Counted from the first letter of the stretch, positions 19,363 through 28,555 are shown. The stretch is 64,000 bases of DNA from Bremerella cremea (GCF_003335505.1 NZ_QPEX01000034.1:62001-126000), one strand, 5' to 3'. Program-made: numbers and translations. Notes: generated by a model not told the origin, from the sequence alone.

Positions 19363-19698
19363 TTACGGAGAACTTTCCGGAGGAGGAGACGTCAATTCAA
19401 ATGGCTGGTACCCCACGGATATCTCCCATTCCGCAGGACTTAATGGAGCCTGCTCCTTCTTTAGAGATTTCACAATTGTCCAGAATTCCTGAATGTCATT
19501 TCCATTCTTATCTTGTCCGACGCGCCACTCAGCTTCAATGTCCCAGTTTTGATTTTCCTGTGTAACAAGTGTATTAACGTATTTAACATATTCGTCTGCG
19601 CGTGTTTTTGCTTCGTCTTGGTTTTCTCGTACCCATTCTAGTAGCTCTTCCCATGCTTTTCCCGGCGCGTCCCTGCGAACCTCATTTGCCAAAAGCAC
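19363..19698 (-). CDS. Orphan small protein next to an RHS fragment
   Basis: The 111-residue frame starts at GTG 19698, with no ribosome site. The body is helical and acidic (GKAWEELLEWVRENQDEAKTR) followed by NTLVTQENQNWDIEAEWRVG. It begins directly where a copied RHS segment (19700-19845) ends, on the same strand but not in its frame. This arrangement suggests the tail of an RHS polymorphic toxin or of its immunity gene after rearrangement. I cannot assign a family. Confidence 0.45.
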   Translation of the reverse strand: MLLANEVRRDAPGKAWEELLEWVRENQDEAKTRADEYVKYVNTLVTQENQNWDIEAEWRVGQDKNGNDIQEFWTIVKSLKKEQAPLSPAEWEISVGYQPFELTSPPPESSP

Positions 19699-19699
19699 C

Positions 19700-19845
19700 A
19701 GGGCTGGTCAGGCGATCGGCCGCGTCGTAGCCGTAGGTGCTGGTGGCGACCAGTTCGGTCCCGGCCAGGTCGGCGTAGCGGCTGATGGAGGTAAACTGGT
19801 ACGCATCTTCCGCATCGTAGCTGAAGTCGGCCCGCATTGTTCTAC
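19700..19845 (-). pseudogene. Displaced copy of an RHS segment
   Basis: These bases are almost identical to 22424-22560 within the RHS gene and encode the same YD-repeat stretch, ISRYADLAGTELVATSTYGY and the following DAADR. The frame ends in a stop after about ten further residues. The rest of the 19699-20056 gap is a transposon-end-like word at 19895-19915 and sequence without genes. Such displaced cassettes are typical of RHS tip shuffling. Confidence 0.8.
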
Positions 19846-20056
19846 CCATTTGAGTGGTATGTCACGGGCCGAGCGGAGGAAAAAAGAGTCCTGACACCTT
19901 TTCTTCTCCGCAACCATGAAACGTTTGTTGATGGATTCAGGGTAGCATGGGTGGGGAGATGCGGTTGGCCGGACGGATGCGGCGAAGTTGCCAATCAAGT
20001 ACGCGAAGCTGTTTAGACTGAGGGAAAATCGTTACTGGCGTTAGGTGCCACTCCAG

Positions 20057-20590
20057 CTACCCGTACAAAAAATCAAGCTCCATTGGTCCAAATAGCGTCT
20101 CAATTTCATAACGCAGTGATTTAAATCCAGCAGAATTCTCAAGCGATTCTTCAAAGATAAATGCATCAGTCGGTGTGGACCGTCCCCAGAAGCAATAGCC
20201 AATATTGAACGGCCAATACGTCACATGATCGTTCTCTACTCTTGTTAAGCGACTAGGCCCGATTTTCAAAAAAAAACTGTCTAACGTCAAGTCCCCGCGA
20301 ATATTCGCCGGAACATCGATGTTTTCAATTGAGATCATCCGGCCTACGATTCCCGCCTCATCGTCAAACGCCAGTATCGTTCGGCCTGGGATGTAGAACG
20401 GAAGTAGACAGGAATCGTGAACAACTACATTTTCTCCTACGCATTCGCCTTCGTCCTCCGCGTCTAGTGAAACGATGAATACCTCAGAAATCTCTCGCAT
20501 TCGCGATTGAAGGGGTGCGAGCTTTATCGCTTCTATCAGCTTCTCATCCTCTACCGTACCGGTAAGCCAAAGTTCAGTGCTTACTGCCAT
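20057..20590 (-). CDS. Candidate immunity protein for the RHS toxin
   Basis: The 177-residue acidic soluble protein follows the RHS gene on the same strand with a 97-base gap. I prefer ATG 20590 (AVSTELWLTGTV) over the longer frame from 20722, which overlaps the RHS stop and begins with an unconvincing leader. It has alternating strand-like segments (EVFIVSLDAEDEGE, NVVVHDSCLLPFYIPGR) and no signal peptide. Position directly downstream of a polymorphic toxin gene, size and acidity are what immunity proteins show. The family is not recognised. Confidence 0.6.
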   Translation of the reverse strand: MAVSTELWLTGTVEDEKLIEAIKLAPLQSRMREISEVFIVSLDAEDEGECVGENVVVHDSCLLPFYIPGRTILAFDDEAGIVGRMISIENIDVPANIRGDLTLDSFFLKIGPSRLTRVENDHVTYWPFNIGYCFWGRSTPTDAFIFEESLENSAGFKSLRYEIETLFGPMELDFLYG

Positions 20591-20687
20591 TTCTAGATTG
20601 ATACTCCACAAGGCTTGGGACTCGCAGTTCTTCTCACGCGCCGTGCAAGAATAACCCGAGCTTTCGTTAACTTTTGCGCGGAAAACA

Positions 20688-22769
20688 CTACTCAGGACAG
20701 GGATCGGGATCACTGATTTCATCTAAGATCTGTTTCTGCACCGTAAGCGCCACACCTCGAGCGACAGCACCATTGCCAGTTAAGTCTTCGAGCCAGGGGC
20801 GAAGATCAAGATGAATCCAAACCTGAATTTTTGTCGGATCATTGCCAGCTTTTTCTCGTTCGACGATCAAGTTTCTCATTCTTTCCTGGTCCTCTGCTGT
20901 GGCTACTGTTGTCATAACCGTTATCACGCCACCAACTGCTCCAGCGGTGATTCCGAGCTTCTTAAGTTTTGTGGCAATATCGTCAACTTTGTGCCATCCC
21001 TTGGCCGCAGTGTAGCCCTTGGATGGCTTAATAATTGCAGGTTTCTTTCCAGTGACTTTTTTCTGACGAATAAGTTGCGCGTTGCCAGTTTGTTTCACTT
21101 GGCCGACTTTTGCATCATAGACGCTATGAACTTTTGATTTATCGAATTTGTCACCAGGTGCCAATTCGCCATCATAGACAATAATGTCTAGCTGAGTGCT
21201 TTTCGCTGAACCAGCACCTGTTCCAATGCTCTCAACTTTTCCATTCTTCACAACCACGTCCGTATAGTATTTTCCGCCACTCTTGCTTGTCTGTCCGTTT
21301 GCTTTTGCAAAAAGCCTGCTTTCAAACTCTTTACCGTATGCACCTGGATCGCCTGGATTGTTAGGCTTCCAATTCGCTGCTTCCATTTCCGCAGCAATTT
21401 CTTCCGCCCACTTGGCCATCTCTACATCATTTTGCCTAGACTTAGTCAGCTGACGATAGTCAAGTGGAGCAAGTCCATTCGGGTCTATCTTGCTCGTGGG
21501 CCCATTCCCCACATACCGATATAGATTCTCATCCCCCGCCTCGAACCCAATCGGGTCCTGGCTCATCCACCTGCCTAGCTGGGCGTTGTACCAGCGGTGG
21601 GTGTTGTATTGCAGGCCGGTCGCTTCGTCGAAGTAGCGGGCGGTGAAGCCGAAGTTGGCCGTATCGAGCGAGGCGTTGGATTCGCTTTGCACGTTGCCGA
21701 AGGCGTCGTAGGCGATGTGGTTGGCGACGCCGATCGTGTCGGTCAGGTCGTCGTACTCGGCCCAATCGCGGATCGTGTTCAGGTGATCGGTCAGGGCCCA
21801 ATAGACATCGCCCGAGGCGTTCTCGTCGGCCAGAAGCTGATCGACGTTCGCCCCCCACAGCAGCCGATGGTCGACGTCGCCGTTGTCGTCGAGCTGAAGA
21901 ATGATCTGGTTGCCGTCGTAGATAAACGTGCCCGACTGGTCGACGGTTCCATCCCCGTTGCTATCAAGTTCCCGCCCGATCAGCCGGTTGAAGATATCGT
22001 AGGCATAAGCCACCTTCTGCTGCTTGACTTCGGAAGCATTGAAATCGGTCACGCTGACCAGGCGGTTGCGATAATCGTACTCGTAAACCGTATAGCTGCT
22101 ATCGGCGATGCTGGTCCGCTGGACCAGGTTTCCTTCGTCGTCGTAGGTGTAGTTGTACGTGCCGTCGGAGAGGATTTGGTTGTTGTCGCCGGTTGAGTAA
22201 CTGCCGCCGGTGCGGTTGCCGTTTTCGTCGTAGGTATACGACTCGTCGGAGGTGGTACCGCTGCGATCGGCGCCGGTTAGCTGGTCGGTGTCGTCGTAGG
22301 TGTAGGTGGCGTCTTCGGCAGAGTAACCGGCAACCGTGAAATCGGTCAGGCGGTTCCCCTCGTCGTAGCCCCAGGTGTAACCGGCCAGCGTGCTGCTGCT
22401 GGAATCGGCATGGGTCAGGCTGGTGATCCGATCGGCCGCGTCGTAGCCGTAGGTGCTGGTGGCGACCAGTTCGGTCCCGGCCAGGTCGGCGTAGCGGCTG
22501 ATGGAGGTAAACTGGCCCTTGTCTTCCGCGTCGTAGCTGAAGCTGGCCCGTTTCTCGGCGACCACGTTGCCGCCTGCTTGCGAACCTTGGGTGACCTGGG
22601 TCATGCGATTGAGATAGTCGTAGGCGTAGTTATTGATGAGATCGTCCGTGCCGTCGATCTCCGCGGCCAGGCCGGTGCGGCGGCCGAGGGTATCGTACGT
22701 GCCTGAAAACAATGACCCCCGTCCCCTTTTCCTTCCCGGGGGTCTTCTCTTTCCGCCTTGCCCTGTCAC
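20688..22769 (-). CDS. RHS-repeat protein C-terminal part with putative nuclease tip (5'-truncated)
   Basis: Real RHS sequence starts near 22703 (GTYDTLGRRTGL). The first 22 residues from GTG 22769 are Arg/Gly-rich junk crossing a transposon-end-like word. YD repeats follow, then the RHS core with YDAFGNVQSESNASLDTANF, GRWMSQDPIGFEAGDENLY and RYVGNGPTSKIDPNGL. After the core (about residue 435) comes a unique tip of about 255 residues. The tip has KEFESRLF, QLDIIVYDG (D near 527) and VYDAKVG (D-x-K near 551-553), which fits a PD-(D/E)XK nuclease pattern. Secretion signals and the N-terminal barrel are missing here, so delivery is doubtful unless recombined. Confidence 0.75.
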   Translation of the reverse strand: MTGQGGKRRPPGRKRGRGSLFSGTYDTLGRRTGLAAEIDGTDDLINNYAYDYLNRMTQVTQGSQAGGNVVAEKRASFSYDAEDKGQFTSISRYADLAGTELVATSTYGYDAADRITSLTHADSSSSTLAGYTWGYDEGNRLTDFTVAGYSAEDATYTYDDTDQLTGADRSGTTSDESYTYDENGNRTGGSYSTGDNNQILSDGTYNYTYDDEGNLVQRTSIADSSYTVYEYDYRNRLVSVTDFNASEVKQQKVAYAYDIFNRLIGRELDSNGDGTVDQSGTFIYDGNQIILQLDDNGDVDHRLLWGANVDQLLADENASGDVYWALTDHLNTIRDWAEYDDLTDTIGVANHIAYDAFGNVQSESNASLDTANFGFTARYFDEATGLQYNTHRWYNAQLGRWMSQDPIGFEAGDENLYRYVGNGPTSKIDPNGLAPLDYRQLTKSRQNDVEMAKWAEEIAAEMEAANWKPNNPGDPGAYGKEFESRLFAKANGQTSKSGGKYYTDVVVKNGKVESIGTGAGSAKSTQLDIIVYDGELAPGDKFDKSKVHSVYDAKVGQVKQTGNAQLIRQKKVTGKKPAIIKPSKGYTAAKGWHKVDDIATKLKKLGITAGAVGGVITVMTTVATAEDQERMRNLIVEREKAGNDPTKIQVWIHLDLRPWLEDLTGNGAVARGVALTVQKQILDEISDPDPCPE

Positions 22770-23605
22770 TGCCTCTTCACCATATCTTGATCGTCCAGCA
22801 AATCTCCTTTCCGAATGTTGTTTACCATAACCTCTGGAATCTGATTGCGAATCTCTTCGAGATCGCTGTGAGAAAACATTCCTCCAGTGTCTAGTTCACG
22901 CAAGTTCTTTAGCTTACCGAAGTCTGGAACTGTTCTGTCGGCCACACTCCCATAGATCTTCAGGATCTTGAGATTAGCAGGGAACCTTGAATGGATAAAC
23001 ACGTGACTATTAATTCGGCTGCTCGCAATTGAAATAGTTTCAACGGTACTTGGGGGCATGTGTTCGGCAAACACATAAGACGTAACAAGGCATCCGTCCA
23101 AGTCTAATGTCTTTAGTTTCTTCATTTTTGCTATGCTACTCGCAATGCTGTCGTCCGCATCGCTCTCTGACACCTCGAGATTCTCCAAGGCAGGGAATTC
23201 AGCGATCACCTTCAGTTTCTCGCTAGCATTGACTAAGCACTGGAATCGGAGTGTCTTAAGTTTTGGCAATGTTTTAAGTTGCCTAAGCTGCGCGACGGTC
23301 AAATTGATATCTCGGGTCTCAAGCACCTCCAGTGACTTTGCTTTCCGAAGCATAGCAATATCTGACTCAGTTGCATCCGGTGGCAAAATAGTCACGCAGT
23401 CATAGGCCACTTCATCTTCTGCACTTGGAAGCAGAATAATTTCTTTGGATTTACGAACGTCATCTATATCCTTTAGCGACCCTGAAAAAAAGATTTTTTC
23501 AGGTACCACGAGGGTGTTGTCCTGAGGAAATGCATTGCCGCACAAGGAATGCAGTGCGCAGATTGAGAACAACCCAACACTAACAATGTATCTAGATCGA
23601 CTCAT
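22766..23605 (-). CDS. Secreted leucine-rich-repeat protein
   Basis: The 279-residue protein has a signal peptide (MSRSRYIVSVGLFSICALHS, cleavage likely near GNAFPQ). Irregular LRR units of about 23-25 residues follow: SLEVLETRDINLTVAQL, LKTLRFQCL, LENLEVSES, LKTLDLDGCLVTS and LRELDTGGM. ATG 23605 has GGAG nine bases before it; an in-frame ATG at 23620 is less likely. LRR arcs bind proteins. Its stop codon overlaps the first codon of the truncated RHS frame. It precedes an ISAs1 element in opposite coordinate order. Confidence 0.75.
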   Translation of the reverse strand: MSRSRYIVSVGLFSICALHSLCGNAFPQDNTLVVPEKIFFSGSLKDIDDVRKSKEIILLPSAEDEVAYDCVTILPPDATESDIAMLRKAKSLEVLETRDINLTVAQLRQLKTLPKLKTLRFQCLVNASEKLKVIAEFPALENLEVSESDADDSIASSIAKMKKLKTLDLDGCLVTSYVFAEHMPPSTVETISIASSRINSHVFIHSRFPANLKILKIYGSVADRTVPDFGKLKNLRELDTGGMFSHSDLEEIRNQIPEVMVNNIRKGDLLDDQDMVKRQ

Positions 23606-23651
23606 GACCATCATCTCCATTTCACGTTACATGATCAGCACAACGCGCATC

Positions 23652-24936
23652 CCCACGGCTAACGCACACTAACTCCTTTACACACCAATGATTTCGGCCA
23701 GGAAGTCCGCGTTCCAGCCGGCCATGCGGCGGCGCATGGCGATGCTTTCCTTGCTCGGTTGCTGTTTGAGTAGGGTGATGGCGAAGCGTTTTAGCCAGGC
23801 CAGGTTATCCGTCGCCAGGCGATTTCGCACGCGGCTGTCGTCTTCGCGGAAGGTCATGTCGAGGCACCAGTGCAAGGTGTTTTCAATGGACCAATGTTTG
23901 CGAACCGCTTCCGCAAACTGCTTCACCCCCAGCCGCAGCGAACTGATGTAGTAGCGGACATCGCTGGTGTGCTTACCCTTCTCTTCACTCATCCGAATCG
24001 CCACGCCGATCGTTCGCAGGCCCTTCCACTTCGCCTTGCCTGGCAGGTCTTTGGGCAGGCTCAGCTGATAATAGACGAGCGTTTCGGTACGCCCGTGTCC
24101 CTTTAAATTCTCCTCGAACTTGCGCGCCGTGACGTCGGCGAAATCGTTTTCCATGTGCTGCACGATATAGTCGCGAACATACGCGTGCAGCGTGCCTTGG
24201 TTCCCTTTCAGGGCCAGCACGTAGTCTCCGCCGCCGTCCATAATCGACGCGGCAATCTCCTTCTGGCAGCCTGCCGCGTCGATCGTGACGATCGACTTTT
24301 GTACGTTGATTTGCTCTAAAAGCTCGGGAATTGCCGTGATTTCGTTCGACTTCTCTTCGGTCGCCAACTGTCCCACGCTGATCCCGCCCCGTACCGCCCA
24401 GGCACTCACCAAGTGCATCGCCCCGAGTCCTTTCTTGGAATCATGCGAACGCCGCACCGTTTTGCCGTCGATGGCGATGATCCCAGGACAATCTTCTTCG
24501 ACGGACGCATCTTCTCGCAAACTCTCAATCCACTTCTGAAAACATTGTTGGAAATAATTTGGTTTTAACGTCGCCAGCAACCGGCCGATCGTGTCGTGCG
24601 ATGGAGCACCGCCAGGCAAGGCCAGGTACCGCTTGAGCCATTCCACGTTCGACGCTGCCCACATGCCAATCGATCGCGGCCCGTCCGCCCCGGCAATGAC
24701 CGCCATGATGCAGATGACAATCAAGTCCCCCAGCAAATGCTTGCGATTGATCGAACTACGCGGGTCTTCGAGATCAGCAAAGTAATCGAGAATCGAAACC
24801 ACATCATCCGATCCAAGCTCCATCTTCATCGCGCGTTTCCCGATCCAGGTTCCATGACAAAAGGAAAACGCCTCTCATGCCAAAAAGAGAACTGCCGCGC
24901 TAGCCCAGTTTGCCCAAAGTGCGCGCCGGCCGTGTG
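23652..24936. mobile_element. ISAs1-family insertion sequence
   Basis: An intact transposase gene is framed by candidate terminal inverted repeats. The left end is 23652-23670 (cccacggctaacgcacact) and the right end is 24918-24936 (agtgcgcgccggccgtgtg), matching as reverse complements at about 14 of 19 positions. The total of about 1285 bases fits the ISAs1 family. I cannot identify a flanking target duplication with certainty. Confidence 0.7.
23678..24829 (-). CDS. ISAs1-family DDE transposase
   Basis: The 383-residue protein is full length for ISAs1/H-repeat transposases. It starts with the helical DDE-associated domain (VSILDYFADLEDPRSSINRKHLLGDLIVICIMAVIAG). The catalytic core has IIAIDGKTVRRS (first Asp), IVTIDAAGCQKEIA (second Asp) and KHWSIENTLHWCLDMTFREDDSRVR with the third acidic residue in SIEN. 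No frameshift or stop is visible, so the element could be active. The gene is inside candidate inverted repeats and interrupts the LRR/RHS island. Confidence 0.95.
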   Translation of the reverse strand: MKMELGSDDVVSILDYFADLEDPRSSINRKHLLGDLIVICIMAVIAGADGPRSIGMWAASNVEWLKRYLALPGGAPSHDTIGRLLATLKPNYFQQCFQKWIESLREDASVEEDCPGIIAIDGKTVRRSHDSKKGLGAMHLVSAWAVRGGISVGQLATEEKSNEITAIPELLEQINVQKSIVTIDAAGCQKEIAASIMDGGGDYVLALKGNQGTLHAYVRDYIVQHMENDFADVTARKFEENLKGHGRTETLVYYQLSLPKDLPGKAKWKGLRTIGVAIRMSEEKGKHTSDVRYYISSLRLGVKQFAEAVRKHWSIENTLHWCLDMTFREDDSRVRNRLATDNLAWLKRFAITLLKQQPSKESIAMRRRMAGWNADFLAEIIGV

Positions 24937-25235
24937 ACTATCCCCAGAAGCATCATGACTGCACGAAGCAAATCAAGTCCACGGTATCTAGGATTTGAAA
25001 TAGATGCAGTAGTCAAGATCGTATCTTGTGAATAGAGAGACCAAGTGGTTATTGAAACGGGAGTATGCGGAGTAATGACTATTCGTTTTTCGAGCGACTT
25101 TTTCTCACTGTCTGCGTCTTACCTCCAAACAAGGGTAGGTATCTTGCCGAAAACAGTCGAATAGCAGTACGGGTGGGGGTTATTGCGGCTGTGGTTAAGT
25201 AACCCGATGTGACTAGGATATTTGGGGGTCATGCA

Positions 25236-25469
25236 TTAAGCAAGTAGTAAAATTGCGTTACTGTCCTGATTGTTAATGCGCTTGCAAACTCCTGTGACGC
25301 GGTTCAGGACCATAAGGGCGTCGGGGCGCCAGACGGAAGGATTGGGATCGTGGTTTCGCTCGTCGATATAGTCCATGATTCCCCAGCGCAACGCGGCGAC
25401 GCTGCGAAATGCTCTGCGGTGGATGCGCTGATTAGTGATTTCCGCGAAGAAGCGTTCTACTTGATTGAG
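25236..25469 (-). pseudogene. IS630-family transposase C-terminal remnant
   Basis: The minus strand encodes LNQVERFFAEITNQRIHRRA, then FRSVAALRWGIMDYIDERNH and a short tail to a stop. This is the final part of IS630/Tc1-type transposases (N.VERxF..lT...iRRG.F.S...L...I..Yi...N..P.p..W). The N-terminal two thirds are missing and a family A repeat starts seven bases beyond the break. The 300 bases from 24937 to 25235 contain no gene that I can support. Confidence 0.8.
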
Positions 25470-25476
25470 CTAGTTC

Positions 25477-25631
25477 CATTCGGTGCGTCTCGATGCACCA
25501 AGACCTGTCAATTGACCATCGGTTGGCTCTTGCGTGGGAAGGCAGATAGGTGGCGGGCTGTTGCGTTGCCACGCGGTGATTATGGATAATCGCTTGAGCA
25601 AATTCTGGTGCGTGCAAGACGGACCCTACGG
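25477..25631. repeat. Repeat family A element
   Basis: The left arm is at 25477-25500 (ccattcggtgcgtctcgatg...) and the decayed right arm at 25606-25631. The interior words aggtggcgggctgttgcg, ttgccacgcggtga and ggataatcgcttgagcaa match copies at 13872 and 14679. It abuts the broken IS630 gene. Confidence 0.8.
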
Positions 25632-25709
25632 GACTGGTGCATCAAAGGAACGGGCCAGAGGCACCGTGGCACACAGAGAGGTTTCATTGGCCAGTGCCAC
25701 CCGCCCGTG
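25632..25709. repeat. Repeat family B unit
   Basis: This nearly identical copy of 14834-14911 directly follows a family A element in the same order, so A and B moved or were copied as a unit. Confidence 0.8.
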
Positions 25710-25771
25710 CTGGCCGTGCATTGAACTCCGACCACGTTCAGAGGAAGTCGATATATGCAATGACCTGTGAG

Positions 25772-26551
25772 TTAATACGTGATGGCAAAGTTTAGCTTCG
25801 TGGCTAAATTTGAGAGGTCGTGTTCACTGAGGGGGGTGCGATAAATATAGAGTCGCCTCAGACTAGCCGATTTGCCCAAATGCTCCAGCGTTTTGACGGG
25901 AGTGCTGGTCCCGGAGAGATCAAGTTCAACAAGGTTTTCCATCTTGGAAATCGCAACGACCGTTTCCTCAGAAAGTTGAACATCGCCGATTCTTAATTCT
26001 TCCAGCCGAGGAGAGAACGTAATAAGTTGCCTAACACCTTTGTCGCCAACGTTTGTATAGGACACATCCACTTTCTTCAGCGATGGAAGCTGGGAAACAA
26101 ATCCTAGCGAATTGGCGGAGATTTCGCACCCTGACAGATCCAAACTTTCCAGATGCTGTAGAGATGCCAACCGTCGCACGTTATCATCACTTGCGATGGG
26201 TTCCACAAACTTCAAGCTACGTAGTCGCGTCAGCATAGTAAGCGCTGCCATTTGCTCCTCGGCATCTATAGAATCATACTCGTATTCCAAAGAGAATTCG
26301 GAAACCCGATCGAAATACTCTGCACGACACCATGGCCGAAGAAGAGGATAGTACACGGGCAAGTCACGCGTGACGATGTACCCATGTTCAGGTGACGGAA
26401 GTTCGCTTAACGCGGCTTGCTCGCGCTTCCAGAAATAGCGAGCTGTTTGACACTGCCACGAAATAAACGCAAAGACGAAACAAAGAAGCGTGAAGCCCGC
26501 GATCAAATGCGTGAGTCGGAACTGAATAAACAGTTTGAACTTATCAAGCAT
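25772..26551 (-). CDS. Membrane-anchored leucine-rich-repeat protein
   Basis: The 259-residue protein has an N-terminal transmembrane anchor (about residues 12-33, LTHLIAGFTLLCFVFAFISW), a short linker, and then LRR units: LRSLKFVEPI, LESLDLSGCEISANS, LKKVDVSYTNVGDKG, LEELRIGDVQLSEET and LVELDLSGTSTPV. Planctomycetes carry many such proteins; their partners are unknown. The anchor (without a cleavage site) places the LRR domain on the far side of the membrane. The 26552-27172 gap downstream holds a family B repeat and nothing else supported. Confidence 0.8.
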   Translation of the reverse strand: MLDKFKLFIQFRLTHLIAGFTLLCFVFAFISWQCQTARYFWKREQAALSELPSPEHGYIVTRDLPVYYPLLRPWCRAEYFDRVSEFSLEYEYDSIDAEEQMAALTMLTRLRSLKFVEPIASDDNVRRLASLQHLESLDLSGCEISANSLGFVSQLPSLKKVDVSYTNVGDKGVRQLITFSPRLEELRIGDVQLSEETVVAISKMENLVELDLSGTSTPVKTLEHLGKSASLRRLYIYRTPLSEHDLSNLATKLNFAITY

Positions 26552-26734
26552 CTCGCAGCTAACCTCTTAAAATCTGAAACAATTCTTCATAAAATCGCCG
26601 GCCAAGTCAGATGCATCAGCGCGGTGTGCTTGTCTTCGCGCTCCGGCATGTCTTTTGGCGGACCATGAACATGCATATGCGGAGTTGGCACGCTGGCCAG
26701 GCGGTTACGATGGCCGTGCTGGTAGTCGGTGTAG

Positions 26735-26814
26735 CTGGTGCAACAAAGGCACGGGCCAGAGGCACCGTGGCACACAGAGAGGTTTCATTGGCCAGTGCCA
26801 CCCGCTCGATCCAA
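26735..26814. repeat. Repeat family B unit (without A)
   Basis: It reads gctggtgcaacaaaggcacg, then ggccagaggcaccgtggcac and acagagaggtttcattggcc. This is a family B copy detached from family A. The surrounding 26552-27172 stretch has no supported gene. Confidence 0.75.
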
Positions 26815-27172
26815 GTTAGTCTAAAAAAATAAGCCAAGCGACAAAAAAGGGCTGTTTAATTGCAATTCATCAGGCGTGCAAAGCTGGCGATTGAACGCCA
26901 GACCACAAAGCCCTAATCCCGCCGTACAAACAAAGAATTCAGGGTCATACCTATTTTTTTTGGTCCATCCGGCTTTTTCATGGGGCTGCTAGAATTCTCC
27001 GAGGAGAAGGGAGCATAAAGGAAGCGTTGCCTGGCGATTGTTGAACATGGTTATGCTACCCATTCGATCTTATCGAGGTCGGCGGCATCAATCCAACAAG
27101 GGTGACCAACGGAAGCCCTCGATTCGTGGCAAACCGGCGTGTTGCTAGGTTGGATTCCGAACGCAGGCATCC

Positions 27173-27370
27173 ATGATGTTGGTGGTTGCCGCTGTGGTGG
27201 TAGCCCTTCTTTTGGCATTGGCGAGTTTGATGCCCACCGACTGGAACGGAAATGTTTTGATGGAGGAACGGATCAACTCGCAGGAGATCAAAATGATTGT
27301 CCTGCCAGACGAGCATGGAAGCAACGGTAAAATGATTACAGAATTATCCCTCGGCGCGGCCTTTTGTTAA
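27173..27370 (+). CDS. Possible small single-helix membrane protein
   Basis: This 65-residue frame begins MMLVVAAVVVALLLALASLM, a good membrane segment. A charged region follows (NGNVLMEERINSQEIKMIVL) and it ends in Cys. There is no convincing ribosome site before the tandem ATGs. It lies 46 bases upstream of the glycosidase gene on the same strand. No family is recognised, and it may be a chance ORF. Confidence 0.35.
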   Translation: MMLVVAAVVVALLLALASLMPTDWNGNVLMEERINSQEIKMIVLPDEHGSNGKMITELSLGAAFC

Positions 27371-27416
27371 ACTCGTCTGAAGGACATTGCTCACCATTCA
27401 CCAGTTAGACCGCCTC

Positions 27417-28535
27417 ATGCTGATTCGCCAACTCTTTGCTTCGATTCTCTTACTGAATTTCGTCGTCCCCTTATTCGCCGACGATCCGGTTCCGCCGTTG
27501 CCTGAGTCGGCCCGGTTAGTTTTGGAGGAGGACTGGTCGAGCGGACGCATCGAGCCAGAGCGTTGGTACGTTCCCCGGAAGAAATGGGGAGACGGTAACC
27601 ATGGCGTGGTACCAGAGAACGTCCAAATTCTTCCGGACAAAGTCGACCAAGAGGAGAAGAATGTCCTCGTCTGTGTCGCCCGTGGTGATCAATACACAGG
27701 GCCGATTGTGGGCTTTGAAGGGAATGCGGATCGGGTCGGCAGTTTGGTGGTCAGCCAGGCGCACTTTGCTTCGGGCCGGTTTGAAGTGCGGATGAAGATT
27801 GGCTCGTCAGAAGCTTACGCAGGGGGGCCGCACGATCCATTACGCCCTGCTGGCTGCATTCCGGCCGTATGGACCTTCGGTTATCGTTTCGTTGAAGGCC
27901 GCTCGAAGGATGAGTTTGATCCGGAGGTCCCCCTCTACAATCCCCACATGCCTGCCTATGGGATCGCCGCGAACGAATACTGGTCGGAAATCGACTTCCC
28001 TGAATTCGGCAAAGAGGGGAAATTTGATAAAGCGATGTACAACACGTTCCTGCAAAACCGTCACGACAGTCGGTTGTTCGACGTTTCCTCGGTCTTAGAC
28101 GGCAAGTATCATACGCTCGTCACCCAGTGGCGGACGCACCTGCGAGAACTACCTGAGATTAAGGATGAACAAGTCGTTGCCGCTGATGGTTTTTGGTGGG
28201 TCCAGGACAAATCGGTTCCCTTTGAAACGTACCTTGGCAATCCGCTTAAGCGTCTGGGGAAAGATCGGTATGCCCTGTACGAAGGAACCGAAGCGATCCA
28301 TTGGATCGACGGAAAATTGATCGCCCGTAACGACAAATGGGTGCCTGCCATGGCAGCCCAATTGAACTTGGGAGTCTGGCTACCCAGTTGGGCAGGACCG
28401 GCCCAATGGCAAAAGGCCGAAGTGCGATTCGCTTCCATTCGAGTATGGCAATTTGATGACGAAGGGGATGTTCGCGGAATCCTCTCGGGCAACCTGCAGG
28501 ACAACTTCGACAAAGCTGGCCGTCCCCTGAACTAA
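27417..28535 (+). CDS. Glycoside hydrolase family 16-like protein
   Basis: The 372-residue protein has a Sec signal peptide ([21 protein letters not shown]). A jelly-roll fold follows with the GH16 catalytic motif ExDxxE as EIDFPE (E191 nucleophile, D193, E196 acid/base), preceded by YWS as in many GH16 members. Other typical words are [10 protein letters not shown] and the late FASIRVWQF strand. GH16 enzymes cut beta-1,3 or beta-1,4 glucans and galactans (laminarin, agar, carrageenan), which fits a marine planctomycete. The exact substrate cannot be read. It is periplasmic or secreted. Start M27417 places the signal peptide first; the ORF extends 30 bases upstream. Confidence 0.85.
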   Translation: MLIRQLFASILLLNFVVPLFADDPVPPLPESARLVLEEDWSSGRIEPERWYVPRKKWGDGNHGVVPENVQILPDKVDQEEKNVLVCVARGDQYTGPIVGFEGNADRVGSLVVSQAHFASGRFEVRMKIGSSEAYAGGPHDPLRPAGCIPAVWTFGYRFVEGRSKDEFDPEVPLYNPHMPAYGIAANEYWSEIDFPEFGKEGKFDKAMYNTFLQNRHDSRLFDVSSVLDGKYHTLVTQWRTHLRELPEIKDEQVVAADGFWWVQDKSVPFETYLGNPLKRLGKDRYALYEGTEAIHWIDGKLIARNDKWVPAMAAQLNLGVWLPSWAGPAQWQKAEVRFASIRVWQFDDEGDVRGILSGNLQDNFDKAGRPLN

Positions 28536-28555
28536 GCTTGTCTGATTGCCGGAAG

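Noticed and set aside
25350-25589. Plus-strand 79-residue frame
   Set aside because: It is the shadow of the IS630 transposase remnant on the minus strand and of a family A repeat.
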